Shown: positions 22,210 through 32,318, counted from the stretch's first letter. The stretch: DNA of 39,838 nt from Clostridia bacterium (GCA_017416845.1 JAFQBA010000004.1:1-39838), one strand, 5' to 3'. Numbers and translations: made by a program. The notes: a model not told the origin generated them from the letters alone.

Positions 22210-25200
22210 ATGAGAAGATTAATTTCCTTTGTTTTATGTATGCTTCTGATACTCGGTACAGGTATACAATCTGTATTTGCCAATGATGTTTACGGCACGT
22301 CATCCAAGACTGCAACTTCGGATGCCGGTGATAGATATATAAATGGTGTATCATACACCGAATTTTTTAATCATAATAATACGCCCGTATTTCGTATTAT
22401 CAGTTCCGGAATAAAAACCTCTCCGGAATCCGGAGACTATGGAAAATGGCAGCTTAACAAAACTCCTGTTGTATATAAAGTGCCGCTTCCTAAGCTTTTG
22501 TCATCTCAGGTTATAGATGAATTCAATTTTCATTATACCACTTCTATCTCAAATGCAGGTTATGTTCATGTTGTGAAGCTTCTCGGTGAAGACTGGGAAA
22601 CAAAATCGGGCGTAGCCACTTCACACGCAGATGTTAAATATGCTATGGATAACTATTCAAATCTCTCCAAAGCAAACGATACAGATTTGGTAAGAGATGA
22701 GATCCTTGATGCAAAAGGTGACCGCACTGCCTGGAGAGTAACGGCAAATATAACCTCGTATGCAAAACAATGTATCGCAAATAATCAGGATTATATGTAT
22801 GTGGCGGTGTTTGGCAGATATACCTCCCAGGCGTACGGCTATGAAATATCCGACACTAAGTATCATCCTGCAGTATCGTTTGTGATTGATGGCATGCCTG
22901 AGCTTGAATTGGTTTCCGCATCAATAACCGACGGACAGCAAAATGTCGCTCCCTGCAGTTCAATCACTTTTAATTACAACAATCCCATTGATTCTGCTGC
23001 CACAACAGTATATCTCAATGGCAAACAAGCGGAATTTCACTGTGACAGCACAGAAATTGTGATAGATTCTCAGCTTGATAATTACAGTGGCTATAGACTT
23101 TCTGTGCAAGCTGGGGATATCTATGAATATCAGCTCAAAACCGAGCTTTCATTTTCAACGGGTGAGAGTCCGTTGGTTCATTCATTAACAGCAACCGACA
23201 TAGTTCCTGTTGTGAATGGCAATGTTCTTGAAAAACTCAGCTTCAGACTGCTGACCGAATTTGATGATGTCAATGCAAATGTTGAGCTTGTGGATTCTGC
23301 CGCAAATCAAAAGGTTGATGCAGAGTTTGTTTTAAGTGACGGCAATTATGCCTTAAAACAAGCGATAACTCTTGATGATAACAAGACCTACAATCTTATT
23401 ATCAAATCAGGCTCGACCGACGTTTACTCAAACACTGCCGAAGAAAATGTTGTTTTGTCATCATTTACTACAAATGTATCAGACAACAACTTTGTCCCCA
23501 AGATTATAGGTGCAGATGCCGACGTTTCCAAATATGATGAGCTATCGTCAGAAACCGTTGTTGACTCAGCCTGCAAGGCAGTTGTGAAGATTCCTTATGA
23601 CACTGCGGCAGACGGTGAATTTGCCCTGATTCTTGCTTCGTATGATGCCATGGCAGACAAGCTTGAGTTTGAAAACAGCATTGTTTCAACAGATATCATT
23701 GCTGCAAGTGATGGCAAATATATTGCCACAGAGGAGTTGAGTGTATCGCAGGGCGAAACCGTTAAAGCATTTGTAGTGGATATGTCATCACTCCGAGTGC
23801 TCTCTCTTGCTGTTGCTGCAAACGGAAGCGCTACTCAAAGCACAGAGCCGGGAAAATATCAGCAAGAAAATGGCTATCGTGTCTATGACAATGGCAACGG
23901 AGAAAACATCGGTATGTATTACAAAAACTCCGCCTATCCCAACCGCCCCGCCGCTGTTGTTGTATATGATGATTATGCTGAAAAAATCACATACATAAAT
24001 CAGTTTACCACTGATTCAATGGGTGTGCTTTCTCTTGATAAAATACAGCTTGAAAACAGTAGTAACTATAAGGTGGGCATATCTCCGCTTTATGGCACAT
24101 CCGAGAGCACCGATATTTCGTTCTTTTTGCCCGAAGATATTGCCGCATTATGGAATATGATTGCAGTAGAGACCAACACAAAGAATATTGCCGACAACTG
24201 GCATTATATATCGCCCCTGTTTGAAATCGATTCGCCCTATATTGAATATGTAAAGGACAAAGCAGCTTTTTACAACCGCTACATTACCCTCAGAGGAAAC
24301 GCCTCGCTTGCAGAACGCACCGATGAAAATATGAACACAGTTTCATCACTCATCGGCTCTGCCGCGCTTTATACAGCTCTTGAACAAAACAGTGATTCAG
24401 CTATTCTTTCAAAGCTTTTTGAAGCTGTTTTGCCCCGCATCAAGGCTTGTGATGAGAACACATACAACGAATGGGCTTCATATGCCGACACACAATATTA
24501 CGATGAGCTTCTCAGCTTTTTTGCTAAGCTTGAGAACTGGAGTGCAGATTCTCCCGAAGGCATAGTTTCTGCAATGAAGCTGGCTCTTGATGATGTAAAA
24601 CTGTTTATCATATTGGAAAAAGCAAAAAATGCAAGCCATATTTCAGAGATAAGCGTAATGCTCAACATTGCCGAAAATGCACAGCTCCTCGGCATAAATG
24701 CGGATATGCCTCGCTACAATGCTCTCACATCTACCGATTCTATCGACAGAGAGTTGATGGGCAAGGAGCTCACACGAGAAGAATTTGTGGAAATTTTCAA
24801 CAGAGAACTCGACAAAGCAGAGAAAAACGATAAAGACAGTGACAACGGTAATGCCTCTGTCGGAAAGGGCTCATCCGGTTCTTCGAAGGGATCATCAGGC
24901 TCTTCGAAGGGATCATCCGGCTCTGTACCTGGCACAAACATTGCAGTTAATGTTCAAGTGCCTGTTCAGGCGATGGTTCCGTTTACGGATCTTTTGGGTT
25001 ATGACTGGGCAAAAGACCACATCTCAAAGCTCTATTCGAAAAATATAATTTCCGGAAAATCCGAACTCATATATGCACCTTCCCACAATACAACTCGTGA
25101 AGAGGTTGTAAAGCTTATTTGCACTATGTTCAATATTACTTCGGACAGTTATGTGGAATTTAAAGATGTTGATGCGGGTGCATGGTATACCCCATATATA

Positions 25201-25533
25201 AATGGAGCAACTGCAAATGGGATTGTGAAAGGTATTGGTGATGGTGTGTTTGGAGTTGGGAAAGCTGCTTCGAGACAAGATGTGGCAGTTATAATCACCA
25301 ATACACTCAAAGCACAGGGATACGATGTGTCCTCATCATCACAGTTGAATTTCCATGATGAAAGTGACATTGCAGGATATGCAACCGACAGTGTGGCATA
25401 TCTTTGTGAAAATGCAATTGTTGTTGGTGATGAGTCCGGCAACTTCAATCCGCAAGCTTTAATCACGAGAGCAGAAATTGCCGTAATGCTTTCAAGAGTG
25501 TACGACAAATATGCAGGAGGTGTGAATCAGTGA
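22210..25533 (+). CDS. SLH-anchored cell-surface protein with carbohydrate-binding-like and Ig-like modules
   Basis: A 1107-residue exported protein. I start at ATG 22210, which begins a clean signal peptide (MRRLISFVLCMLLILGTGIQ, cleavage near VFA); an upstream in-frame ATG would place a charged decapeptide encoded by the terminator hairpin before it. Order: DNRLRE/CBM96-like module (~25-235), Big_5/SbsA-like Ig module (~240-330), further beta-rich region with a GETVKAFVVD Ig-type end (~430-540), a helical region (~650-880), a Gly/Ser linker from three 21-base repeats, then three SLH repeats (~922-1107; FTDLLGYDWAKDHISKLY, FKDVDAGAWYTPYINGA, FHDESDIAGYATDSVAYL). SLH domains bind pyruvylated wall polymers. 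No known catalytic domain is evident. Its stop overlaps the next start (GTGA). Confidence 0.8.
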   Translation: MRRLISFVLCMLLILGTGIQSVFANDVYGTSSKTATSDAGDRYINGVSYTEFFNHNNTPVFRIISSGIKTSPESGDYGKWQLNKTPVVYKVPLPKLLSSQVIDEFNFHYTTSISNAGYVHVVKLLGEDWETKSGVATSHADVKYAMDNYSNLSKANDTDLVRDEILDAKGDRTAWRVTANITSYAKQCIANNQDYMYVAVFGRYTSQAYGYEISDTKYHPAVSFVIDGMPELELVSASITDGQQNVAPCSSITFNYNNPIDSAATTVYLNGKQAEFHCDSTEIVIDSQLDNYSGYRLSVQAGDIYEYQLKTELSFSTGESPLVHSLTATDIVPVVNGNVLEKLSFRLLTEFDDVNANVELVDSAANQKVDAEFVLSDGNYALKQAITLDDNKTYNLIIKSGSTDVYSNTAEENVVLSSFTTNVSDNNFVPKIIGADADVSKYDELSSETVVDSACKAVVKIPYDTAADGEFALILASYDAMADKLEFENSIVSTDIIAASDGKYIATEELSVSQGETVKAFVVDMSSLRVLSLAVAANGSATQSTEPGKYQQENGYRVYDNGNGENIGMYYKNSAYPNRPAAVVVYDDYAEKITYINQFTTDSMGVLSLDKIQLENSSNYKVGISPLYGTSESTDISFFLPEDIAALWNMIAVETNTKNIADNWHYISPLFEIDSPYIEYVKDKAAFYNRYITLRGNASLAERTDENMNTVSSLIGSAALYTALEQNSDSAILSKLFEAVLPRIKACDENTYNEWASYADTQYYDELLSFFAKLENWSADSPEGIVSAMKLALDDVKLFIILEKAKNASHISEISVMLNIAENAQLLGINADMPRYNALTSTDSIDRELMGKELTREEFVEIFNRELDKAEKNDKDSDNGNASVGKGSSGSSKGSSGSSKGSSGSVPGTNIAVNVQVPVQAMVPFTDLLGYDWAKDHISKLYSKNIISGKSELIYAPSHNTTREEVVKLICTMFNITSDSYVEFKDVDAGAWYTPYINGATANGIVKGIGDGVFGVGKAASRQDVAVIITNTLKAQGYDVSSSSQLNFHDESDIAGYATDSVAYLCENAIVVGDESGNFNPQALITRAEIAVMLSRVYDKYAGGVNQ
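24865..24927 (+). repeat. Three 21-bp tandem repeats encoding a Gly/Ser linker
   Basis: Units at 24865-24885, 24886-24906 and 24907-24927 (AAGGGaTCATCcGGcTCTTC-type) encode KGSSGSS three times. The linker joins the extracellular modules to the SLH anchor; unit number could vary by slippage. Confidence 0.8.
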
Positions 25534-28202
25534 AAAAAATAATATTTCTAATTTTGAGCATCACATTACTTTTGACCGTATTTTCCTTCAATGCATATGC
25601 GCAGGAAGACGACATGAGCGAAACTCTTCTTACCGATCTTGGCATTGTTCCTGCCGACGCAGATTTGTCAACAAACGTTACCAGAGGTGAATTTGCGCTA
25701 TATCTGAGTAAGGCGCTTAAAGTTGATTCATTGGGAGTATGTGATATTCCTTTTGAGGATGTCAGAGAAAACAGCGAATACTATGAATCTGTGTGCGGTC
25801 TCTATACGTGGGGGGTTATATCTCCTGCCCAAAAATTCAGACCTGACGATCCGCTGAAAAGAGACGAGGCTTTGAAAATGACTGTCACAGCTCTGGGATA
25901 TGACTATATTGCTACAGAAATGGGCGGATGGCCAAACGGATACATGTCGACGGCAATAAAAATTGACTTGCCGATTCCGGGGTCTGATGTTTTAAAGATG
26001 TCAGAGGTTTGCGAGCTTCTTTATGCTTCTTTGCATACGAAGCTTCCTAAAATGACAATTACCGGAAGCGGAGCTATAATTCACCTGGAAAAAGGAGACA
26101 CTTTGCTTGGAGTAATGTGGAATCTTAATCTAATTTCAGACGTGGTGTATGATGTTCAGTTCTATGGATTCAATAGACCCGACGGAACGGGCGAAGGTAG
26201 AGTGGGTATAGGCGATATGGTGTTATACTCAAATGGATTTAACACCGATTCACTCTTTGGCCACAATGTTGATGCATATTATGACAGTTCATATAAGTTG
26301 CAGTCTGTCTATTCTCACAAAGAAACAGACAATAACGTAAAAACGATTTATTCTACTCAAAATATACAACTAAACAACAACACATATACCTACGAAACAG
26401 CCGACGGCAAAATCAAAGAGCTCTCTTTTGCAAATGACGCTCTGATAATATATAACGGCAAACGTTCAGGATATATAAGCGAAAACATGGTTCCTGAAAG
26501 AGGAAGTGTCGATTTGATTTTCGGCAGTGGTAGTGTAGCTAAAGCTGTTGTCATATATGCATATGATGAATATATTGTTCGCGGAGTTTCTGCGCAGGAT
26601 CGCCTGATATCGGATAAGCTCGTTAGTGGGCGAAGCTTTTTCTTCGATGAAGACAACATGATAATAAGCTATCGCAATCAAGAAGGAGCTCCTTGCTCGT
26701 TTGAAAATATTTTTGAAAATGACATTTTGTGGATAGCAAAAAGTTTAGATTCTACCATAGCTGATGTTGTAATCTGTCGTGATATCATAATCGGTGAATT
26801 AGATGGCATAGCGAGCGGCTACATCACCATTGACAGTGGTGAATACAATATTACCGATGCGGCAATGGCTGCAATAGGCAAAGATGTATATCTTGGAGAA
26901 ATAATTACGGGTTACATCAATCCAGATGGTGTTATCATATACATTCAAAAGCAGGGCAACAATGAATATTCTGTTGGCTATCTGATTCAATCTATGTATA
27001 AAAAACAAGGACTGACAACAACACTTGCCATAAAACTTCTGACAGAATCCGGCAAAATTGTTACATATGATGTTGCAGAGGTTCTTTCTGTGAACGGAAA
27101 AGCTTATAAAGGCGGTGCTGAAGCTATTTATGTAAGCATTCCCAAAGATCCTGCACAAACCGAATCCATTCTTGCGGGTCTTGTGACATATAAGCTGAAT
27201 GAAGAACGAAAGCTTACTGCTGTCAACTACGCTAATGATGTAATGAGCTCTGACTCAAATATATCAGGATTGTTTAAAACAGGCTTCATATCCAAAAACT
27301 ACGGCAGCTCTGCCGACAGATACATTCAGTATCGTAATAATCAGAAGACCATCACTTCAAGAGGCATTTCTCGTTTGTTTGTGCCAACTTCAGCCCGTCT
27401 GTTCCAGGTGCCGGCTTCTGAGGATGTTGGCGATGCCGAAGATTCTGACTATAAGGTACTCAACATGTCTTCCATGAATGGGTCTTACTTTCTTAACCGT
27501 GATCTCACAGGATATTCACTTGCCCCTAATAATGATATGGCAGACTATGTGCTTGCTACTTTTCGTTTGACAGATGCTGGCGAGTCGGTATCGTCGAGAT
27601 CCCAGCTTTACATGGTGGCTGGAGTGAGTCTGAGTTTAGATTCCGAAGGCTGCGAAGCTGCAAAATTAATCGTAAAAAATCCTTCGGGCGATGAAAGCTT
27701 TGTATATTCTGAAGATTTGAACTATTTTCAAAATCTTGGGCTGAAAAAAGGTGACCTTGTTAAACTTAGCACTGACAATAAAAACTATGTTTTGGGTCTG
27801 CAGATTTTCTATCGCAGTGGTGACAAAAAACTCTCAAACGTAACTACTATGAGCGACAACAAGTATAGTTCATTAAGAGGTGACGAATCTGTTTTGTCTG
27901 ACAATCCGGGTATGGATTATTTACCTGAATCGATGATTTTGGGTGGTACACTTTATTCAAAGGGAACAGAAACAATAAAGCTTCTCAGTTTTTCAACATT
28001 GCCTGAAAATTACAACAATCAGACTCTTTTTCCGCAGTATATAGGCAGTTTCAGCATACTGAAATATGACAGTGCATCTGATGAGATTTCATCGGTTAAA
28101 TTAGATGAACTTAAGTCATATGAAGATTTTGCCACAAGTTGCAACACTGTAGTTATGGAAACATCGGCCGCAGTTCTGAAAGCAATATATGTTTATGAAT
28201 AA
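25530..28202 (+). CDS. SLH-domain exported protein with large uncharacterised C-terminal region
   Basis: An 890-residue protein with signal peptide MKKIIFLILSITLLLTVFSF (cleavage near AYA) and N-terminal SLH repeats (about 30-180): NVTRGEFALYLSKALKV, IPFEDVRENSEYYESVCGLY, FRPDDPLKRDEALKMTVTAL. The remaining ~700 residues are beta-rich (for example MVLYSNGFNTDSLFG, VDLIFGSGSVAKAVVIYAYD, GDLVKLSTDNKNYVLGLQIF) without a catalytic motif I know. The start is GTG 25530 after GGAGG, overlapping the previous stop by four bases, and the lyase gene follows within 20 bases. Operon position between an SLH adhesin and a lyase suggests a surface component of a degradation machine, perhaps a docking or polymer-handling protein. 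Function unknown. Confidence 0.75.
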   Translation: MKKIIFLILSITLLLTVFSFNAYAQEDDMSETLLTDLGIVPADADLSTNVTRGEFALYLSKALKVDSLGVCDIPFEDVRENSEYYESVCGLYTWGVISPAQKFRPDDPLKRDEALKMTVTALGYDYIATEMGGWPNGYMSTAIKIDLPIPGSDVLKMSEVCELLYASLHTKLPKMTITGSGAIIHLEKGDTLLGVMWNLNLISDVVYDVQFYGFNRPDGTGEGRVGIGDMVLYSNGFNTDSLFGHNVDAYYDSSYKLQSVYSHKETDNNVKTIYSTQNIQLNNNTYTYETADGKIKELSFANDALIIYNGKRSGYISENMVPERGSVDLIFGSGSVAKAVVIYAYDEYIVRGVSAQDRLISDKLVSGRSFFFDEDNMIISYRNQEGAPCSFENIFENDILWIAKSLDSTIADVVICRDIIIGELDGIASGYITIDSGEYNITDAAMAAIGKDVYLGEIITGYINPDGVIIYIQKQGNNEYSVGYLIQSMYKKQGLTTTLAIKLLTESGKIVTYDVAEVLSVNGKAYKGGAEAIYVSIPKDPAQTESILAGLVTYKLNEERKLTAVNYANDVMSSDSNISGLFKTGFISKNYGSSADRYIQYRNNQKTITSRGISRLFVPTSARLFQVPASEDVGDAEDSDYKVLNMSSMNGSYFLNRDLTGYSLAPNNDMADYVLATFRLTDAGESVSSRSQLYMVAGVSLSLDSEGCEAAKLIVKNPSGDESFVYSEDLNYFQNLGLKKGDLVKLSTDNKNYVLGLQIFYRSGDKKLSNVTTMSDNKYSSLRGDESVLSDNPGMDYLPESMILGGTLYSKGTETIKLLSFSTLPENYNNQTLFPQYIGSFSILKYDSASDEISSVKLDELKSYEDFATSCNTVVMETSAAVLKAIYVYE

Positions 28203-28220
28203 AGAATGGAGGTGCACGTG

Positions 28221-31200
28221 ATGAAAAAATATATTTGTATTTTATTGTGCTTTGTTATGACATTCTCAGGCGTGTGCTACGGTGCAGATAGTGTGTCATC
28301 TGCGCAGGTGCAGACGGGAGTAAGTGACGACACCATCTCAGCTTACGAAGAAAAAACAGTTGACTGCACATTTGACACATACACAGAACAGAACTCCACT
28401 TCTGTTAAGGACAAGGACAACAGTCAGGTTCTCCTGTGCGGCGATGTGTATAAACGAACAATAAAAATGGAATTTGACATTTCCTCCCTCAAAGGATGTA
28501 ATTTTGGTGGTGTGATTTTGTCACTGTATTTGCGCAATGCATATCCCGGATCTACAGTATATCTCTATGGCTATGCCAAAGGTGAGCAGGATGACAAAAA
28601 TCTTGTATCCTCTTGTGTTATGGCAAAGCAGGGCAAGTTTGAATCACCATTTGTAATCACTTCATTTGTTGAAACTATGCTATCTGAGGGAAAGACTGAC
28701 ATTGTATTTGAGATAAGCACAGACAACTCCCTGCTTGTGGTTTTCTCTTCGGAATACAGCGACAAAAAAATGAGACCATATATCTATACCACTGAAAACG
28801 AGGCATATATAAAAGGTCAGAAGGATTATGTGTATCCCGAGGTTAGTAATGATACTTTTATATCTTCATTACAAGATACCATAGCAGGAGGACATCCTTA
28901 CCTTTTTGGCAGAGAGAAAGAATTCGAGAAAATAAGAGAAAATGCCTTTGGTAAAAACATTATTTTGACCGAAAATTATCAAAAGATAAAGGATGAAGCC
29001 ACCAAACTATTATCGAATAAAGTCACAGAAATAAATGTAAATACAGCCACCGCATCGTATATAGGAATTGCCATGGATTATTGGGCTAATGTATCAAAAT
29101 GTGCTTTTGTGTACCGCGTGGAAAAAGATGAGAGATTTGCTCAAAGGGCATGGGATGAAGTGAACTATTTATGTTCTATCGATGATTGGGGTACATATCA
29201 GCTTATTGATAATGTGCAAACTGTATTTGCGGTTGCGCTTTGCTATGACTGGCTTTATGATTGGCTCAACGATCAACAAAAAACAACTATAATAGATGCT
29301 TTAAAGAAAAATCATTTTGATATGGTCAGAGAGTTATTCGCAAATCCCGGATTATCAAAATACAAATCAAGTTTTTACCAGGCTTTTTTTGGCTCTGATA
29401 ACTTTTCTGTAATGATGAATATAAATACTTTTATTTCAGTAATCGCAATTGCAGATTCAGATGTAGACTATGCTTCGAATATTATGCAAGGTTGCTTTAA
29501 AAACCTGGAAAAACCGCTGGAGAAACTTTATCCCGATTCATCTTGGTATGAGGGACTTGGATATTGGGGATATGTGGGACCTTATGTTGCAAGATGGCTT
29601 TCTTCAATGAAGAGTTCATTTGGAACATGCTTTGGGCTCGAGAATATTCCTTCTATAACCGGATGTGCATATTTTACAATTTATGGTTCTTCATCAAACT
29701 ATCCATTTTGCTATAATGATATGACTAGAGGAAAATATACACCTGCTGCAGTATCTTACACATATGGCGTTTTAAATAAGGAAGTACCATTGCAAAAATA
29801 TGCAGTGGACCATGCCAATCTTGCTTCTCCGTTTGAACTTTTAGTTTTTGATACTAATGTTGACTATAATAACATGGAAGATTTAGAATTAGGCCTTGAT
29901 AAGTTTTTCCGAAACAATGACTTAGTTACCATGAGAAGCACATGGAATGGCAATCAGGAATTGTTTGGAGGCATGGTAATTCAGGATGCATCTGCATCAC
30001 ATGGTCAAATGAACTCTGGTACCATTGGTCTTGATGCTTTGGGTGAAAGCTGGATAACCAATCCGGGTAGGGATAAATACAGTCTTCCCGGATATTTCGA
30101 AAGCACTGAAAATGGAAGAAGATGGAATTACTATAACAATCGAGCAGAGGCAAATAGTTGCATTGTAATCAATCCTTCTGCAGACGGTGGACAGAAGTTA
30201 AGCCCCGGAGATACTATTGATGTATTCAAAACCGAAAGAGGCGGGGCATATGCTTGGGGAGATTTAACAGAAACTTATGCAGATTTTGTAACTTCATACA
30301 AAAGAGGTATAATGCTTGGCAGAGGAAGAACCACCTTTGTTGTTCAGGATGAAATAAAGCTTTACGACCCTTCGGAAGTTTACGCTTTTTATAATATTTA
30401 CCGTTCAGATATTGAGATTTCTGACGACAAAAAAAGTGCGATTATTTCAAAAGGTAACAAAAAGCTTAAAATGAACATTTTGTGCGATGCTGATTATGAG
30501 CTTTCTGTTATGGATTCCAATCCTCTTCCTACATCACCGCAGGGAACAGGCTCAACCATCAACCGCGAAATTGAACGAATTGCCATTCATTTCATTGATG
30601 CTCAGAATATCAATCTGAGAGTGGAATTCATTCCTTATCTTCTTGAGGAAGAGCTTCCTGTGGTTGAGGATGCGATTGTTCCTATAGAGCAGTGGAAAAA
30701 CGATACTGAACCTAAAAGCTATATTTTAGCCGATGGCTTATATGCGGATGGTGAGCTCCTTGATGGTTTTAATGCATACAACCGCTGCTATATAGTTGAT
30801 AAACTACCCGAAACTTTCGAGGCAAAGTATGATGAATCCAAGTATGAATGTTCTTATTATGAAAGTAATGACCAGAGCGCAAAGTATATCATTCTCAAAG
30901 ATAAAGAAAGCGATGAAATCACAAGTTATATGATATCGCTTCCGCCTATGAGAGACAGAGTTATAATAATTGATACCACAGGTCTTGACAATATCGGCAT
31001 TTCCAAGGTAAATGCAAGCACTGATGACGGCAATGTTCCTGAAAACACATTTGATGGTGATTTGGAGACCAGATGGTCAGCTGAGGGTAATCAATGGATA
31101 AGCTTTGAACTTGCAAAGAGTGCCGAGCTCAACTGTGTTGCTATTGCATTCTATGAAGGTCATAAGCGTATGGCATACTTTGATTTGCAGGTTTCTGATG

Positions 31201-31370
31201 ACGGAAAAACATGGAAAACAGTCAACGAAACCGAATCTACAGGTAACACATCAGATTATGAATATTACTCGCTTGGTAATACAAAAGCTAAATATATTCG
31301 TTTTGTTGGTTATGGAAACTCAAAGAGTGGTTGGAACAGTATTTCCGAGGTTCAGATTTTTGGCAAGTAA
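28221..31370 (+). CDS. Secreted heparinase II/III-type polysaccharide lyase with CBM-like and F5/8 domains
   Basis: A 1049-residue exported enzyme. I start at ATG 28221, eight bases after GGAGG (28208-28212); in-frame ATG 28206 overlaps that site. After signal peptide MKKYICILLCFVMTFSGVCY-GA comes a DNRLRE/CBM96-like module (~30-185), an alpha/alpha-toroid lyase domain (~205-540) with VALCYDWLYDWL, GSDNFSVMMN and YPDSSWYEGLGYWGY, a heparinase II/III beta-sandwich (~560-870) with RAEANSCIVINP, and an F5/8 type C module (~910-1049; VPENTFDGDLETRWSAEG, WNSISEVQIFG). Such lyases cut glycosaminoglycans, alginate or other uronate polymers by beta-elimination. There is no SLH domain, so it may be free or held by partners. 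It ends the exported operon. Confidence 0.85.
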   Translation: MKKYICILLCFVMTFSGVCYGADSVSSAQVQTGVSDDTISAYEEKTVDCTFDTYTEQNSTSVKDKDNSQVLLCGDVYKRTIKMEFDISSLKGCNFGGVILSLYLRNAYPGSTVYLYGYAKGEQDDKNLVSSCVMAKQGKFESPFVITSFVETMLSEGKTDIVFEISTDNSLLVVFSSEYSDKKMRPYIYTTENEAYIKGQKDYVYPEVSNDTFISSLQDTIAGGHPYLFGREKEFEKIRENAFGKNIILTENYQKIKDEATKLLSNKVTEINVNTATASYIGIAMDYWANVSKCAFVYRVEKDERFAQRAWDEVNYLCSIDDWGTYQLIDNVQTVFAVALCYDWLYDWLNDQQKTTIIDALKKNHFDMVRELFANPGLSKYKSSFYQAFFGSDNFSVMMNINTFISVIAIADSDVDYASNIMQGCFKNLEKPLEKLYPDSSWYEGLGYWGYVGPYVARWLSSMKSSFGTCFGLENIPSITGCAYFTIYGSSSNYPFCYNDMTRGKYTPAAVSYTYGVLNKEVPLQKYAVDHANLASPFELLVFDTNVDYNNMEDLELGLDKFFRNNDLVTMRSTWNGNQELFGGMVIQDASASHGQMNSGTIGLDALGESWITNPGRDKYSLPGYFESTENGRRWNYYNNRAEANSCIVINPSADGGQKLSPGDTIDVFKTERGGAYAWGDLTETYADFVTSYKRGIMLGRGRTTFVVQDEIKLYDPSEVYAFYNIYRSDIEISDDKKSAIISKGNKKLKMNILCDADYELSVMDSNPLPTSPQGTGSTINREIERIAIHFIDAQNINLRVEFIPYLLEEELPVVEDAIVPIEQWKNDTEPKSYILADGLYADGELLDGFNAYNRCYIVDKLPETFEAKYDESKYECSYYESNDQSAKYIILKDKESDEITSYMISLPPMRDRVIIIDTTGLDNIGISKVNASTDDGNVPENTFDGDLETRWSAEGNQWISFELAKSAELNCVAIAFYEGHKRMAYFDLQVSDDGKTWKTVNETESTGNTSDYEYYSLGNTKAKYIRFVGYGNSKSGWNSISEVQIFGK

Positions 31371-31466
31371 TATTTTGACTGAGATTGGACCTGGTGGTTT
31401 TGAACGGCTATTTATTTTTCGTTTCTATTCTTAAAATAAAATCGATAATATAATAGAGGTATGATT

Positions 31467-32312
31467 ATGAGTATGGACAAACTAAAAGTGGGCTTGTCAT
31501 GTCACTTCACAGACAGAACTCCAGCAGAAGTTTTTGGTAGTTGTCAAGAAGCAGGGATAAGTGCTATGGAGCTTTCGCCATTATATAATTCAAACGGTAT
31601 AGAATATGCCAAAGATGTATTTTCGTCTCTGGATTTGATGGAAATAAAGAAGTTATCCATCAAAACAGGTGTAGAGCTTTGGTCATACCATCTTCCATTT
31701 TGTGACGAAGAAATAAATCCGGCGATTTTGCAAGCAACTATACGCCGCCAAACTATCGAATTGGATAAGATGATAATAGAGAAAGTGGCGAACATTGGAG
31801 TTAAGGTTGTGGTTATCCATGGGAGTGGTGAGCCTATTGAAGCTGAGAAACGTGCTGATAGTTTGAAGTATGCCACTGAATCAATTTATGAAATCAATGA
31901 AAAGGCAAAGGAGTATGGTGTAGTATTAGCAGTGGAAAATCTTCCAAGAACATGTTTGGGGCGAGATAGTGACGAAATTCTCAAATTGACGGAGTCTGAT
32001 CAAAATATTAAAATTTGTTTTGATGTGAATCATCTTTTGACACAGTCACATAGAGAATTTGTAAAGAATGTAGGCCATAAAATCGCCACCTTGCATATTT
32101 CCGATTACGATTTTATTGATGAGTGCCATTTGCCGCCTGGCAGAGGGAAAATAGACTGGGCAGAATTGGTTGGCCTGCTCAAGGATATAGGCTATAATGG
32201 TCCATTTATGAATGAAGTTAGTGGTGTGGTCGTTGGGCCGGACAAAAATAAAGGTTTAATAACTTTTGAAGAATTAAAAAAGATAAATGATCGTGTTCTT
32301 GGTTGTGTTTAA
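31467..32312 (+). CDS. Sugar phosphate isomerase/epimerase-like TIM barrel protein
   Basis: A 281-residue xylose-isomerase-like (AP endonuclease 2) TIM barrel, related to IolE/IolI and hydroxypyruvate isomerases. Metal ligands can be assigned: E in VLAVENLPRT, D in ICFDVNHLL with the following histidine, H in ATLHISDYD and E in FMNEVSG. ATG codons occur at 31461, 31467 and 31473; AGAGG (31455-31459) best fits 31467. The 96-base gap after the lyase has no terminator I can see, so it is probably co-transcribed and processes a sugar or uronate made from the polymer. It is not a close relative of the barrel at 7.3 kb. Confidence 0.82.
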   Translation: MSMDKLKVGLSCHFTDRTPAEVFGSCQEAGISAMELSPLYNSNGIEYAKDVFSSLDLMEIKKLSIKTGVELWSYHLPFCDEEINPAILQATIRRQTIELDKMIIEKVANIGVKVVVIHGSGEPIEAEKRADSLKYATESIYEINEKAKEYGVVLAVENLPRTCLGRDSDEILKLTESDQNIKICFDVNHLLTQSHREFVKNVGHKIATLHISDYDFIDECHLPPGRGKIDWAELVGLLKDIGYNGPFMNEVSGVVVGPDKNKGLITFEELKKINDRVLGCV

Positions 32313-32318
32313 AAACAG

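Noticed and set aside
24865..24927. 21-bp repeats as a regulatory or mobile repeat
   Set aside because: They lie in frame within a coding region and simply encode a Gly/Ser linker before the SLH anchor.
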